This document shows positions 29,961-42,268 of a stretch of DNA of 64,000 bases, one piece after another. A model generated the notes under the pieces. The model was not told the origin of the DNA. It made no database searches and saw nothing but the letters and a program-made list of their open reading frames with translations. This DNA is from Brucella intermedia LMG 3301 (GTDB lineage Bacteria > Pseudomonadota > Alphaproteobacteria > Rhizobiales > Rhizobiaceae). The DNA lies in the NCBI RefSeq assembly GCF_000182645.1, contig NZ_ACQA01000001.1, positions 2,298,001-2,362,000 of the forward strand, read 5' to 3'. The position numbers and the translations under genes are program-made. Position 1 is the stretch's first letter; every line of letters begins with the position of its first letter.

Positions 29961-30821
29961 ATGCGAAAAATCAGACGTTTTCTCCGTCAGATCACCTGGG
30001 ACGTCATTGGTCATTTCAGTTCGGACGACGGTTGGGCTTTCGCCAGCCACATTGCGCTTTCCGGCCTGATGGCGCTGTTTCCGTTCCTCATCTTCGCCAC
30101 GACGCTTGCGAGCTTTCTCGGCACCAAGGAATTTGCCGATACGGCGGTGCATGTCATCTTCGACATGTGGCCGTCGAACATCGCCGCTCCCATCGCCAAC
30201 GAGGTGATGAACGTGCTGACCGTCCAACGCAGCGGGCTTCTGACCCTCAGCGTCATCGCGGCCGCCTATTTTGCCTCCAACGGCGTCGAGGCGCTGCGCA
30301 TCGCGCTTAACCGAGCCTATCGGGTGACAGACCAGCGTTCGATCATTTTCTGCCGCCTGCAAAGTCTCGGCTTCGTTCTGGTCGGCACGCTGAGCCTGAT
30401 GGCCATCAGCTTCCTGCTGGTTCTGGCGCCGCTTGCCGTGCGTATTGCCGAACAATGGTTTCCTGACATAGCCCCGTTCACAGGCACCATCGCCTTCTGG
30501 CGCTATACGGTAGCGGTGGCGGTTCTGGTTCTGGCGCTGTTCATGGTACACATCTGGCTTCCCGCCGGGCGACGCAGCCTCGGCGACATCCTGCCGGGCA
30601 TACTGGTCACGCTCATCGCCTGGCTTGCCGCTGCGATGGCCTTTGCCAAATATCTGGAAACCTTTGCCAATTACGTGACGACCTATGCCGGTCTGGCCTC
30701 GATCATGGTGGCGATCGTCTTTCTCTACATGCTGTCGGCAATTTTCATCATCGGCGCGGAAATAAACGCCGCCATCATGATTTTCCGCAAGCGAGAGCAA
30801 CAGCCCGAGCTTAACTCATAA
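29961..30821 (+). CDS. YihY/BrkB family membrane protein
   Basis: Inner-membrane protein of 286 residues with about six helices. It has the family opening FSSDDGWAFASHIALSGLMALFPFL and the conserved YVTTYAGLASIMVAIVFLYM near the end. Once called ribonuclease BN/BrkB; the real function is unsettled. The frame is open from a TTG at 29901, but the MRKIRRFLRQ start is closer to the family's beginning. It is followed by a family B repeat. Confidence 0.87.
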   Translation: MRKIRRFLRQITWDVIGHFSSDDGWAFASHIALSGLMALFPFLIFATTLASFLGTKEFADTAVHVIFDMWPSNIAAPIANEVMNVLTVQRSGLLTLSVIAAAYFASNGVEALRIALNRAYRVTDQRSIIFCRLQSLGFVLVGTLSLMAISFLLVLAPLAVRIAEQWFPDIAPFTGTIAFWRYTVAVAVLVLALFMVHIWLPAGRRSLGDILPGILVTLIAWLAAAMAFAKYLETFANYVTTYAGLASIMVAIVFLYMLSAIFIIGAEINAAIMIFRKREQQPELNS

Positions 30822-30825
30822 AAAT

Positions 30826-30877
30826 CAGCGCATGATCCGGTCCGAAAACCAGCTCCCACTTTTCGGCATCATGCTCG
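30826..30877. repeat. Interspersed palindromic repeat, family B
   Basis: GCGCATGATCCGG ... CACTTTTCGGCATCATGCTCG forms a long imperfect inverted repeat. It sits at the junction of two convergent genes and could act as a bidirectional terminator. Related copies are at 44512, 45605 and 61286. Confidence 0.7.
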
Positions 30878-31729
30878 ACGTAAAGTCGTCAGCGCAACGC
30901 CGAGCGTCGTCACCACCATACCCGCAATCTGGATCGCCGACAGCGTTTCGCCGAAAATCAGATAGGCCATGATCGCGGCCGTGCCCGGGACGAGATAAAA
31001 CAGCGAGGCAACTTTCGACATTGCGCCTTCGCGTATCATGACCAGAAGTGCCAGAATCGCCCCGATGGAAATGGCAAGCGTCAGCCAGACCAGCGCAAAG
31101 ATCAGCGATGGCGACCAGATCATGACACGCGTCTCGAAGGCAAACGCACACACAGCGGTGAGAATGGCCGCAGCGATGTATTGAACGGCTGTCCCGGCCT
31201 TGAGATCTCCCGCCGTGCCGAAACGTTTCTGCCAGACCGTGCCGGTGCTGATCGCCAGCACGGCCACGAAAGCCGCCGCAAGGCTTTTGGGATCGACGCC
31301 GCTGCCCGCCGAAAATTTCGGCCATACAACCATCGCCACGCCGATGAAGCCGATGAGAAGCCCGGCCCATTGCCGCCCGCTCGCCCGTTCGCCCAAAAGA
31401 ATGGCGGCGATCAGCGTGGTCAACATCGGCTGAAGACCTGCCACCAGACCCGACATTCCCGCAGGCAGACCGTGGTGAACGGCCCAGAACAAGGCGGAGA
31501 GATAAACGCCGTGGATGAGACATCCGGCAATCGCCGCATGGAGAAGAACATCTCCCTTGGGCCAGATGCTCCGGCTTGCCAGCGCCCAGAGCGTCATGAT
31601 GAGGGCTGCAATGGAAAAACGCACCGCCATGAAGGTGAACGGTTCGGCATAAGGCATGGAAAGCCCCGCGCCGATGAAACCGGTGGCCCAAAGCAGGACG
31701 AACATGATGGGGAAGAAACGGGCGGCCAT
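30869..31729 (-). CDS. EamA/DMT-family transporter
   Basis: A 286-residue membrane protein with ten predicted helices in two EamA repeats, opening MAARFFPIMFVLLWATGFIGAG. The GLQPMLTTLIAAILLGE block and the C-terminal LVPGTAAIMAYLIFGE are typical. The substrate is unknown. It converges on the BrkB-like gene and its 3' end touches the family B repeat. Confidence 0.9.
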   Translation of the reverse strand: MAARFFPIMFVLLWATGFIGAGLSMPYAEPFTFMAVRFSIAALIMTLWALASRSIWPKGDVLLHAAIAGCLIHGVYLSALFWAVHHGLPAGMSGLVAGLQPMLTTLIAAILLGERASGRQWAGLLIGFIGVAMVVWPKFSAGSGVDPKSLAAAFVAVLAISTGTVWQKRFGTAGDLKAGTAVQYIAAAILTAVCAFAFETRVMIWSPSLIFALVWLTLAISIGAILALLVMIREGAMSKVASLFYLVPGTAAIMAYLIFGETLSAIQIAGMVVTTLGVALTTLRRA

Positions 31730-31845
31730 GGCGGAACTCTCACTTTTGCGGCCCGCCTTATACCGTATTTCGCCGATCCCCTATCGCATAAAACTGATCG
31801 CAGCGTTGAATTTGCCAAACAGCCGCTCCCATTTTATGAAGCAGC

Positions 31846-32331
31846 ATGAACACGCAACCCGAAACGATCCACATTTTTGTCGATGCAGACGCCTGCCCGG
31901 TGAAGGCTGAAATCTATCGTGTGGCGGAACGGCACAATCTTCCCGTCATGCTGGTGGCCAACAGTTTCATTGCCATCCCGCGCGATGCGGAGCGCGTGGA
32001 ACGCGTCATCGTATCGGACAAGCTGGACGCTGCCGACGACTGGATCGCCGAAAATTCCCGTCCGGGCGCCATCGTGATTACCGCCGACATTCCTCTGGCC
32101 AGCCGCTCGCTCGAAAAAGGTGCCTCGGTAATTGCACCGAACGGGCGCGTTCATACCCAGAGCACCATCGGCAACACGCTGGCGACGCGCAACCTGATGG
32201 ACAGCCTGCGTTCCGCAGGCGAAGTCACCGGCGGCCCCGCCCCCTTTTCACCGAAAGATCGCTCTGCATTCCTCTCGGCGCTGGACCTTGCCATCATTCG
32301 GCTGAAACGAGCCGGTTTTGTCTCAGGCTGA
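31846..32331 (+). CDS. YaiI/YqxD family protein (DUF188)
   Basis: Protein of 161 residues with the family opening [20 protein letters not shown]; its DADACPVK aspartates suggest a metal site related to PIN-like nucleases. Other conserved parts are [23 protein letters not shown] and [13 protein letters not shown]. No experimental role is known to me. Its last 9 bases overlap the end of the LysE-family gene on the other strand. Confidence 0.92.
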   Translation: MNTQPETIHIFVDADACPVKAEIYRVAERHNLPVMLVANSFIAIPRDAERVERVIVSDKLDAADDWIAENSRPGAIVITADIPLASRSLEKGASVIAPNGRVHTQSTIGNTLATRNLMDSLRSAGEVTGGPAPFSPKDRSAFLSALDLAIIRLKRAGFVSG

Positions 32332-32943
32332 CCGCATTGAGGCAGTGGCGACACCCGCGCCGATCAGCAAAGTTCCGCCCGCACGATTGAAGATGCGCAG
32401 CGCCCGTTCGCTCGAAAAGAAGCCGCGCGCGCGGGTTGCCAGAAGCGCATAAGCAAAGGCATTGAGAAAAGCGAGCACGAGGAACGTGCTTTCGAAAACC
32501 AGCATCTGGGTCAGGAAATCCCGGTGCGGGCTCAGGAACTGCGGAAGAAAAGCCACAAAAAATGTAATGCTCTTCGGGTTGAGCGCCGTCACCAGCCATG
32601 CATGAACCAGCATCCGCACCGGATGCACCTTGTCATGCCGGGCGCTTGCATGAAGGGCACCACCAGCCCGGAACAGCTTTATGCCGAGCCAGACCAGATA
32701 GGCCGCACCCGCCCATTTGACTGCGGTGAACACGGTTGCCGATGCCGCCAGCAGCGCGCCCACGCCAAGCATGGAAAGCGTCATCGCTGTAAAGTCGCCC
32801 AGCGCGACACCGACCGCCATCGGAAAAGCCGCCTTCCACCCCTGTCCCAGAGCGTAGGATACGACGAGCAATACGGTCGGGCCCGGTATTACCAGAAGCA
32901 CGATGGATGCGGCGGAAAATGCGAGCCAGACTTCAAAGCTCAT
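32323..32943 (-). CDS. LysE/RhtB-family amino acid exporter
   Basis: Predicted exporter of 206 residues with six membrane helices. It has the family signature [20 protein letters not shown] near residue 21 and [16 protein letters not shown], and ends in the LNRAGG-type motif [15 protein letters not shown]. The substrate is probably an amino acid or derivative, but its identity is not readable. It stands alone between convergent DUF188 and co-directional tlpA. Confidence 0.9.
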   Translation of the reverse strand: MSFEVWLAFSAASIVLLVIPGPTVLLVVSYALGQGWKAAFPMAVGVALGDFTAMTLSMLGVGALLAASATVFTAVKWAGAAYLVWLGIKLFRAGGALHASARHDKVHPVRMLVHAWLVTALNPKSITFFVAFLPQFLSPHRDFLTQMLVFESTFLVLAFLNAFAYALLATRARGFFSSERALRIFNRAGGTLLIGAGVATASMRSA

Positions 32944-32999
32944 GGATGGTCTCCTTCCCTCACAGGAAAGAAAGCCACCGCATTTCGCTTTTGTCGAGA

Positions 33000-35171
<2,172 letters not shown>

Positions 35172-35193
35172 TAGTCGATCAACATGACGTCAT

Positions 35194-35224
35194 GTGGAAT
35201 CATCCAGTCAACGGATGATTCCAC
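35194..35224 (+). terminator. Hairpin between argH and lptM
   Basis: A perfect 12-bp stem (GTGGAATCATCC / GGATGATTCCAC) with a 7-base loop, 22 bp past the argH stop. Only a weak AATTTTG follows, so it may be a partial terminator or an RNA stability element rather than a full stop. Confidence 0.55.
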
Positions 35225-35283
35225 TCTTGGAAATTTTGCGTTACAGCTAGCGCCAACAGATTTTATTTCGGGAACCAAAGCTG

Positions 35284-35466
35284 ATGACAGGCCGCTCCGC
35301 CATTTCTTCCGTGCTTCTGATCGCCGCCCTTGCGGCCACGCTTGCCGCTTGCGGCCGCAAGGGCCCGCTTGAGCCGCCGCCATCTGCCGTCGTGACCGAC
35401 GAACAGGGTCACACCAAGCCGAAACCGAAAGAAGACAAGCCGATCATCCTCGACAAGCTGTTGTAA
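35284..35466 (+). CDS. lptM: LPS translocon maturation chaperone LptM (YifL-like lipoprotein)
   Basis: A small outer-membrane lipoprotein of 60 residues. The signal peptide ends in the lipobox LAAC (cysteine at residue 23), followed by the family hallmark GRKGPLEPPP and a proline/lysine-rich tail. LptM helps LptD disulfides mature in enterobacteria; the same role here is by homology. The argH-lptM-lysA order is common in alphaproteobacteria. Confidence 0.9.
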   Translation: MTGRSAISSVLLIAALAATLAACGRKGPLEPPPSAVVTDEQGHTKPKPKEDKPIILDKLL

Positions 35467-35489
35467 GTTTCCGCTGTAGGGCCTTTTCT

Positions 35490-36755
35490 GTGAACCATTT
35501 CGAATATCGCAACGGCGTCGTTCACGCCGAAAATATCAGCCTGCCTGAAATCGCACAGGCCGTCGGTACGCCGTTTTACGTCTATTCCCGCGCGACCGTG
35601 GAGCGCCATTTCCGCGTGTTCAGCGAAGCCTTCGCCGGTATGGAAACGCTCGTTACCTATGCGCTGAAAGCCAATTCCAACCAGGCCGTCCTGAAAACGC
35701 TGGCCAAGCTGGGCGCGGGTGCCGACACCGTTTCGGAGGGCGAGATTCGCCGTGCGCTTGCGGCAGGCATCCCGGCAAACAAGATCGTGTTTTCCGGCGT
35801 AGGCAAGACGCCGCACGAAATGGATTTTGCGTTGGAAGCTGGCATTTATTGCTTCAACGTGGAATCCGAACCGGAACTCGAAATTCTTTCGGCCCGCGCC
35901 GTCAGGGCAGGCAAGGTTGCATCCGTATCGCTGCGTATCAACCCTGATGTGGATGCCAAGACCCACGCCAAGATTTCGACCGGCAAGTCCGAGAACAAGT
36001 TCGGCATTCCCCGCGTCAAGGCGCGGGAAGCCTATGCCCGTGCAGCAAGCCTCCCCGGTCTCGACGTGGTCGGCATCGATATGCATATCGGCAGCCAGAT
36101 CATCGACCTGGAACCATTCGACGATGCGTTTGCACTGATGGCGCAACTGGTCAAGGAATTGCAGGCCGACGGCCACAATATCCGCCACGTCGACGTTGGC
36201 GGCGGATTGGGCATTCCTTATCGCACCGACAATACGCCGCCACCTTTGCCCGTGGCTTATGCTGAAATCGTCGCCAGGCATATCAAGCCGCTCGGTCTCA
36301 AGACCGTGTTCGAACCGGGCCGCCTGATTGTCGGCAATGCAGGACTTCTGGTGACGGAAGTGATCTTCGTGAAGGAAGGCGATGCCAAGAACTTCGTCAT
36401 CGTCGATGCGGCGATGAACGATTTGATTCGTCCCACCCTTTACGATGCGTTCCACGACATCAAGCCGGTCACCCTGCCGAAAGACGATGCGCCGCGTATC
36501 CGCGCCGATTTCGTTGGCCCGGTCTGTGAAACCGGCGATTATCTGGGCCTCGACCGGGAAGTGGCCAAACCGGCGCCCGGCGACCTGATTGCCGTCTGCA
36601 CCACGGGCGCTTATGGCGCCGTGCTCTCCAGCACTTACAACAGTCGGCTGCTTATTCCGGAAGTGCTGGTGGATGGCGACCGCTATCACGTCGTGCGCCC
36701 GCGCCGAACTTATGAAGAACTGCTCGCGCTCGATTCCGTGCCCGAGTGGTTATAA
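35490..36755 (+). CDS. lysA: Diaminopimelate decarboxylase
   Basis: Decarboxylates meso-diaminopimelate to lysine. It has 421 residues. The PLP lysine lies in TYALKANSNQAV near residue 60, the glycine loop is HVDVGGGLGIPY, and the GPVCETGDYLG cysteine comes from the second subunit of the dimer. The start is GTG at 35490-35492, the only one fitting the conserved MNHFEYRNGVVHAE, 23 bp after lptM. It works with lysC at the left edge of the window. Confidence 0.97.
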   Translation: MNHFEYRNGVVHAENISLPEIAQAVGTPFYVYSRATVERHFRVFSEAFAGMETLVTYALKANSNQAVLKTLAKLGAGADTVSEGEIRRALAAGIPANKIVFSGVGKTPHEMDFALEAGIYCFNVESEPELEILSARAVRAGKVASVSLRINPDVDAKTHAKISTGKSENKFGIPRVKAREAYARAASLPGLDVVGIDMHIGSQIIDLEPFDDAFALMAQLVKELQADGHNIRHVDVGGGLGIPYRTDNTPPPLPVAYAEIVARHIKPLGLKTVFEPGRLIVGNAGLLVTEVIFVKEGDAKNFVIVDAAMNDLIRPTLYDAFHDIKPVTLPKDDAPRIRADFVGPVCETGDYLGLDREVAKPAPGDLIAVCTTGAYGAVLSSTYNSRLLIPEVLVDGDRYHVVRPRRTYEELLALDSVPEWL

Positions 36756-36771
36756 TCCCGCGAATACAATT

Positions 36772-36801
36772 ATCATGGCAAAGCCTCGCCTTTGCCATGA
36801 T
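36772..36801 (+). terminator. Hairpin after lysA
   Basis: A perfect 12-bp stem (ATCATGGCAAAG / CTTTGCCATGAT) with a 6-base loop, 17 bp beyond the lysA stop. No T run follows directly, so it is a probable but not certain terminator before the TIGR02302 gene. Confidence 0.6.
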
Positions 36802-36852
36802 GCGTGTTATCCTGTTGCAAGATGAAAACGTGATACACGCCAGAAAGCCCAG

Positions 36853-39486
36853 ATGACGGACCGTAGCAACGACAGGAAAGACAGGCCGCGCCTTGCGCGA
36901 GATGCTTTTCTGCGGCTGTTTTCGGGCGACGGCGCCAGCCTCCGCCGGTTACGTCTGCGCGCCTTTCTCTCAATCAGCTTCGAGCGGTTCTGGCCGCTCA
37001 TCCTGCCGCTGATACTTCTGATCGGCCTGTTTCTCAGCCTCGGCTGGTTTGGCCTGTTTGGCATGATGCCGCGGTGGCTGCATTTTGGCGTTCTGGCGCT
37101 TTTCGGGCTTGCCGGCCTCATATCGATCTATCTGCCGTTCAGGTTTCGAGCCCCGACCGAAAGTGACATTACAAGCCGTATCGAGGCGATCAACGGCCTT
37201 GTTCACGAACCGCTCGCAGTGCAGACGGGCCATATGGCAACCGGAGAACATGATCCATTTGCCGTGGCCTTATGGCGCGAACACCAGCGCCGCATGGCGG
37301 ACCGGCTGAAAAACCTGCAATCCGGCCTGCCTTACACACGGGTCCCCGAACACGACCCTCTTGGCGTTCGAGCGGCGGTCGCCCTCCTTTTCGTAACTGC
37401 TTTCGCTTATAGTTTCAGTCCGAACAGCGGCCGCCTAGCCGATGCCTTTCATATCCGTCCGGGCGATGGCACTGCCGTTGCGCGCATCGATGCATGGGTG
37501 ACGCCACCGCGCTACACCGGTCGCGCTCCCGTGTTCCTGACCGCCACGAACGAAGGCGTGGAGGCAGCAATCAACGTGCCGCAAGGCAGCATTCTTTCGG
37601 TCCGGGTGATTGGCGGCGGCTCTGAACGGCTCACCGCGACCGATGCGAAAGGCGAGCGCCGCGACGTGCAGCCGGTAAACGCCGGGGAAGACCAGAAGGC
37701 CCCTGCAGAACAGGCTGTCGTCGATGGCAGTCGCAATTTCCGCTATGATCTGCAGCAGGACGAAACTCTGGCGCTTTCCGGCACCGATGCCCGCTGGAAG
37801 TTTTCCGTTACTCCAGACAACCCGCCGACGATCCGCTTCACAAAAGAGCCGGGGCGAGCGTTGAATGGCACATTGCAGCTCTCCTACCAGATCGATGACG
37901 ACTATGCGCCGGTTAAGGCCGAAGGTGAGATCATCCCGCTCAACAACGATGAGGATGAGGAAGCCGCGCCGCTTTACGACGCGCCGGAACTGCCGCTTGC
38001 TTTGCCGCGTCGCGGCGTAAAGGACGCCACCACTTCGAAGGACCTGACCGAGCACCCTTGGGCCGGCGAAAAGGTTGCGCTCACGCTGGTTGTAACCGAT
38101 GCAGCAGGGCAAACGGGCCGCAGCGAAACCAAGGTTATCACCTTGCCGGAGCGCCCTTTCAGCAATCCCCTTGCCCGTGCTGTCGCGGAGCAGCGCCGTA
38201 TTCTGGCGCTTGACGCGACGCAGCGCGACCATGTGCTCGACATGCTGTCGGCAATAACTCTCCGTCCGAAAGAAACCATCAAGAATGCCGCCCATTATCT
38301 GGGACTGGTCACGATTGGCACACGTCTGCGGCTTGCCAGAAGCGATGACGACTTGCGTGATGCGGCGGATTATATGTGGCAGGTCGCACTCGGTATCGAG
38401 GACGGCAATCTGTCCGCCGCCGAAAAACGCCTGCGGCAAGCACAGGAAGCCCTGAAGAACGCTCTGCAGAACGGCGCCTCGCAGGAGGAGATCGAAAAGC
38501 TGTCAGCAGAGCTGCGCAAGGCGATGCAGGACTTCCTGCGGGAGTTCGCCCAGCGCCAGCAGCAGAATCCGAATGCCCGCCGGGCCGCACCGGATCCAAA
38601 TGCGCGGATGCTCACGGAAAAAGATCTACAGCGCATGATGGACCAGATTGAAAATCTAGCGCGTCAGGGCTCACGTGATCAGGCGCAAGAACTGCTGTCG
38701 CAATTGCAGAACCTGATGAACAACCTGCAGATGGGGCAGGCGCAGCAGGGTCAGCAAGGTCAAGGGCAAGGCCAGCAGGGCCAGATGCAGCAGCAGATGA
38801 ACAAGCTTGGCGAATTGATGCAGCGCCAGCAAAAGACCATGAACGAGACCTTCGACCTCGATCAGAAAATGCAGCGTCAGTTCGGCGGCAGCGACGGTGA
38901 AGGCGAATTCGGCGACAACATGTTCCCGGGTGATGATGGTTCCATGGGCGGTGAAACCGAAAACGGACAAGGCCAGGGTGGGAAGGGCGATGTTCCGCCC
39001 GATATGGCGGAAGCCATGCGCAAGCTGCAACAGCAGCAGAAGGACCTCCAGTCCGATCTGCAGAAGCTGATGGACGATCTGAAAGGCATGGGCATCGAAC
39101 CTGGCAAGGATTTTTCGGATGCCGGAAAATCAATGGGCAATGCAACGGACGCGCTGGGCCGCAGCGAAGGCGCGGAAGCAAATGACCAGCAAGGCAGTGC
39201 GCTTGACGCGCTGCGTCGCGGTGGGCACGACATGATGCAGAAGATGCAGCAGGCCATGGGTCAGGACGGACAGGGACAAAGCGGAGCCAACGGCAGCAGG
39301 GGCCGCGATCCACTCGGACGGCAGCAGGGTACCGGAGACAGCCTTAACGATGACGTCAAAATTCCCGGCGAAATCGATATTCAGCGCGCGCGTGAAATTC
39401 TCGATGAAATCCGCCGCAAGCTCGGTAATGCGCTGACGCCGCAGATGGAAAAGGAATATCTGCAGCGCCTGTTGAAATTCGATTGA
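36853..39486 (+). CDS. TIGR02302 (DUF4175) family membrane protein
   Basis: A large protein of 877 residues found next to lysA in many alphaproteobacteria, function unknown. Two membrane helices lie at about residues 40-62 and 70-92 (PLILPLILLIGLFLSLGWFG) and a third near 175-190. A beta-rich middle follows, then a coiled-coil C-terminal half with very Gln/Met/Gly-rich repeats (QAQQGQQGQGQGQQGQMQQQ, about residues 634-653). The final block PGEIDIQRAREILDEIRRKL is conserved. ATG 36853 is preceded by a weak ribosome site. Confidence 0.9.
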   Translation: MTDRSNDRKDRPRLARDAFLRLFSGDGASLRRLRLRAFLSISFERFWPLILPLILLIGLFLSLGWFGLFGMMPRWLHFGVLALFGLAGLISIYLPFRFRAPTESDITSRIEAINGLVHEPLAVQTGHMATGEHDPFAVALWREHQRRMADRLKNLQSGLPYTRVPEHDPLGVRAAVALLFVTAFAYSFSPNSGRLADAFHIRPGDGTAVARIDAWVTPPRYTGRAPVFLTATNEGVEAAINVPQGSILSVRVIGGGSERLTATDAKGERRDVQPVNAGEDQKAPAEQAVVDGSRNFRYDLQQDETLALSGTDARWKFSVTPDNPPTIRFTKEPGRALNGTLQLSYQIDDDYAPVKAEGEIIPLNNDEDEEAAPLYDAPELPLALPRRGVKDATTSKDLTEHPWAGEKVALTLVVTDAAGQTGRSETKVITLPERPFSNPLARAVAEQRRILALDATQRDHVLDMLSAITLRPKETIKNAAHYLGLVTIGTRLRLARSDDDLRDAADYMWQVALGIEDGNLSAAEKRLRQAQEALKNALQNGASQEEIEKLSAELRKAMQDFLREFAQRQQQNPNARRAAPDPNARMLTEKDLQRMMDQIENLARQGSRDQAQELLSQLQNLMNNLQMGQAQQGQQGQGQGQQGQMQQQMNKLGELMQRQQKTMNETFDLDQKMQRQFGGSDGEGEFGDNMFPGDDGSMGGETENGQGQGGKGDVPPDMAEAMRKLQQQQKDLQSDLQKLMDDLKGMGIEPGKDFSDAGKSMGNATDALGRSEGAEANDQQGSALDALRRGGHDMMQKMQQAMGQDGQGQSGANGSRGRDPLGRQQGTGDSLNDDVKIPGEIDIQRAREILDEIRRKLGNALTPQMEKEYLQRLLKFD

Positions 39487-39496
39487 GAAACAGGCT

Positions 39497-40033
39497 CTAT
39501 TCCATCACCCGACCGACATAAGGCAACTGGCGGAAAGCGTGCCCCACGTCCATGCCATAGCCGACGACAAAATAATCCGGGCATTCGAAAGCCACGAAAT
39601 CGGCGTCGAGATCGACCTTGCGGCGCACGCTCTTGTCGAGAAGAACGGCGATACTGACGCTGCGGGCTCCGCGTTCCAGCATCAGTTCGCGGACGAACTT
39701 CAGCGTCTTGCCGGATTCCAGAATATCGTCGATCAGAAGCACATCGCGGTCGCGCACGTCACTGTCGATATCGCGCAGCAGACGAACTTCCGTGCTTGTC
39801 GTCCCCTTGCCGTAGCTCGAAACGGTGATGAATTCCACATCGGGTTCCACACCCGCATCATGCATTGCCCGAATGAGGTCGGCTGCAAAGATGAAGGACC
39901 CTTTCAGGATCGAAATCGTCAGCAGATTGTGGAACTTGCGTTCAGCGATGGCCTTGGCAAGCTCAAGATTGCGGCCTGCAATCTCATCCGGACTAAAGAG
40001 AACTTCGATTGTCTTGCCGCCGACTTCGGGCAT
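39497..40033 (-). CDS. hpt: Hypoxanthine phosphoribosyltransferase
   Basis: Purine salvage: hypoxanthine or guanine plus PRPP to IMP or GMP. It has 178 residues. The PRPP motif VLLIDDILESGKTL lies at about residues 98-111, ILKGSFIFAADLIRAM supplies the flexible-loop side, and DFVAFECPDYFVVGYGMD ends the fold. It is tail to tail with the TIGR02302 gene (10 bp apart) and divergent from the methyltransferase at 40198. Confidence 0.95.
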   Translation of the reverse strand: MPEVGGKTIEVLFSPDEIAGRNLELAKAIAERKFHNLLTISILKGSFIFAADLIRAMHDAGVEPDVEFITVSSYGKGTTSTEVRLLRDIDSDVRDRDVLLIDDILESGKTLKFVRELMLERGARSVSIAVLLDKSVRRKVDLDADFVAFECPDYFVVGYGMDVGHAFRQLPYVGRVME

Positions 40034-40197
40034 CTGCTGCTTCTCCTGATCGTTCGCTTACGCGCAGACTTGGGCGACGCATAAAGGCGCCGGAAAGGCC
40101 GCTCTATACCATGGTTTGAGGAAATTGCACCCCACCACTTGAAGATGCTCCGGCTTCTCCATTTCCCAACGTCGAGATTTCATATAGCGTGGCTTCC

Positions 40198-40977
40198 ATG
40201 CATCCGGACATCATCGAACTGCGATCATTTTACGATACCACTCTGGGCCATCTCGCGGAACGCGCCATCCGTATGGCGCTTGCCGGGCTATGGGATCGTG
40301 TGCCGGGAGAGCGGCTTGTCGGCATGGGCTACAGCCTGCCCTATCTCGACCGTTTCAGCGCCGATACGGAGCGGACCTTTGCCTTCATGCCTGCCGGTCA
40401 GGGAGCCGTCGCCTGGCCGTCTGTGGAAAAGCCGGCGACAGCGCTCGTTTTCGACGAGGAACTGCCGCTGCCCGATTCTTCGATTGATCGCGTGCTCATG
40501 GTGCATGCGCTGGAATATGCGGAGAACCCGACGGAAACGCTGAAGGAGATGTGGCGCGTTCTCGCGCCCAATGGGCGGCTCGTTATCGTGGTGCCGAACC
40601 GGCGGGGTCTCTGGGCCCGCTTCGAGCATACGCCCTTCGGTAGCGGGCGCCCCTATAGCCGTACCCAGCTGACGACCTTGCTGCGCGAGGCGAATTTCAC
40701 CGTCAGCACTGTGAGTGACGCGCTGCACTTCCCTCCCGCCACGCGGCGATGGATGATGCGGCCCTGTCTCGCGCTCGAAGGCATGGGGCGGCGGCTGTGG
40801 CCGGTCTTTTCCGGCGTTCTGGTGGTGGAAGCACAGAAGCGGCTTTATCAGGGACTGCCGGTTGCCCAGCGCTCGTCGCGCCGTGTTTTCGTTCCGGTTC
40901 TTGCGCCGCAAGGAACACCTGTCGGCGGGTTGCGGAAGGTACCGGCAGGAACCGGCAAGACAGATCGCAAAAACTAG
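40198..40977 (+). CDS. Class I SAM-dependent methyltransferase
   Basis: A methyltransferase-11-type protein of 259 residues. Motif I is unusual (GERLVGMGYSLPYLDRF, glycine-poor), but the post-I and IV regions are clear: FDEELPLPDSSIDRVLMVHALEY, then EMWRVLAPNGRLVIVVPNRRG. Substrate unknown. I start at MHPDIIELRSFYD; a GTG three codons earlier is also open. It lies between hpt and hisC on the forward strand. Confidence 0.87.
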   Translation: MHPDIIELRSFYDTTLGHLAERAIRMALAGLWDRVPGERLVGMGYSLPYLDRFSADTERTFAFMPAGQGAVAWPSVEKPATALVFDEELPLPDSSIDRVLMVHALEYAENPTETLKEMWRVLAPNGRLVIVVPNRRGLWARFEHTPFGSGRPYSRTQLTTLLREANFTVSTVSDALHFPPATRRWMMRPCLALEGMGRRLWPVFSGVLVVEAQKRLYQGLPVAQRSSRRVFVPVLAPQGTPVGGLRKVPAGTGKTDRKN

Positions 40978-41157
40978 TGTGCCGTCGAATTTCGGATTCC
41001 AACGCAAACTAGGACATTTACGCACCAAGCCCCGCAAAAACGTACAGTTGCTGCAGCCGACAAGTATTATCGGCCAAGGTTTTTCTCGACTTGAACGCAA
41101 TGGCGGGATATGCCCCCATCAGACCTTTAACATTGACCTTTTGGCGGAGCCAAAATC

Positions 41158-42264
41158 ATGACCGATACGCAGAACCTTACCCGTCCCCAGCCCAAGGCAG
41201 GCCTGCTCGACATCGCGGCCTACGTACCCGGCAAGGAACATGTGGAAGGCGTCGCCAAGGTCTATAAGCTCTCGTCCAACGAAACGCCGATCGGTCCGAG
41301 CCCGCATGCCGTGGAAGCCTATCGACGCGCAGGCGAAAAACTGGAGCTTTATCCCGACGGGCAGGCGCTGGCTCTGCGGCAGGCGATTGCCGAAACGCAG
41401 GCGCTCAATTTAGCGAATATCATGTGCGGCAACGGCTCCGACGAACTGCTTGGGCTGCTCTGCCAGACCTATCTTGCTCCGGGCGATGAAACCATCATCA
41501 CCGAACACGGATTTGCGGTTTATAAGATCCAGACCCTGGGTGCGGGTGCAACGCCGGTCACCGTCAAGGAGAAGAACGAGCGGATCGATGTGGACGCCAT
41601 TCTGGCTGGCCTGTCGCCGCGCACGAAGATCGTCTTCATCGCCAATCCGGGCAATCCGACCGGGACCTATCTTCCTTTCGAGGAAGTCCGTCGCCTTCAT
41701 GCCGGACTGCCCAAGCATGTGCTTCTTGTTCTCGATGCGGCCTATGCCGAATATGTGCGCCGCAACGACTACGAAGCAGGCCTTGAACTCGTTTCTTCCA
41801 ACGAGAATGTCGTCATGACGCGCACCTTCTCGAAAATCCATGGGCTGCCGGGCCTGCGTATCGGCTGGATGTATGCGCCCCTGCACGTCATCGATGCCGT
41901 CAATCGCATTCGCGGACCGTTCAACATGAACTCGGCTGCCATTGCAGCAGGCGCTGCCGCTATCCGGGACCGCGCCCATGTCGACAAGTCGATCGCCTAC
42001 AATGAGAAATGGCTTGGCTGGCTGACCGAGGAGTTCACAAAGCTCGGACTTCGGGTAACACCTTCGGTCACGAATTTCCTGCTGATCCACTTTCCCGAAG
42101 ATGCTGCGCATTCGGCGGACAAGGCTGACGAATGGCTTTCAAGACGCGGTTATATCCTGCGTCGCGTCGGCGGTTACGGCTTTCCGAATGCATTGCGCAT
42201 TACGGTTGGACCGGAAGAAGCCAATCGCGGCGTCGTCGCCGCCCTGACCGAATTTTTGAAGTAA
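41158..42264 (+). CDS. hisC: Histidinol-phosphate aminotransferase
   Basis: Transaminates imidazole-acetol phosphate in histidine synthesis; rhizobial paralogues may also act on aromatic keto acids. It has 368 residues. The PLP lysine is in [16 protein letters not shown], the aspartate in [10 protein letters not shown] and [10 protein letters not shown] strong TTGGCGGAG lies before the ATG. The next gene, tyrC, starts 4 bp later, so this copy may serve tyrosine synthesis as well; that link is inference. Confidence 0.93.
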   Translation: MTDTQNLTRPQPKAGLLDIAAYVPGKEHVEGVAKVYKLSSNETPIGPSPHAVEAYRRAGEKLELYPDGQALALRQAIAETQALNLANIMCGNGSDELLGLLCQTYLAPGDETIITEHGFAVYKIQTLGAGATPVTVKEKNERIDVDAILAGLSPRTKIVFIANPGNPTGTYLPFEEVRRLHAGLPKHVLLVLDAAYAEYVRRNDYEAGLELVSSNENVVMTRTFSKIHGLPGLRIGWMYAPLHVIDAVNRIRGPFNMNSAAIAAGAAAIRDRAHVDKSIAYNEKWLGWLTEEFTKLGLRVTPSVTNFLLIHFPEDAAHSADKADEWLSRRGYILRRVGGYGFPNALRITVGPEEANRGVVAALTEFLK

Positions 42265-42268
42265 ACCA

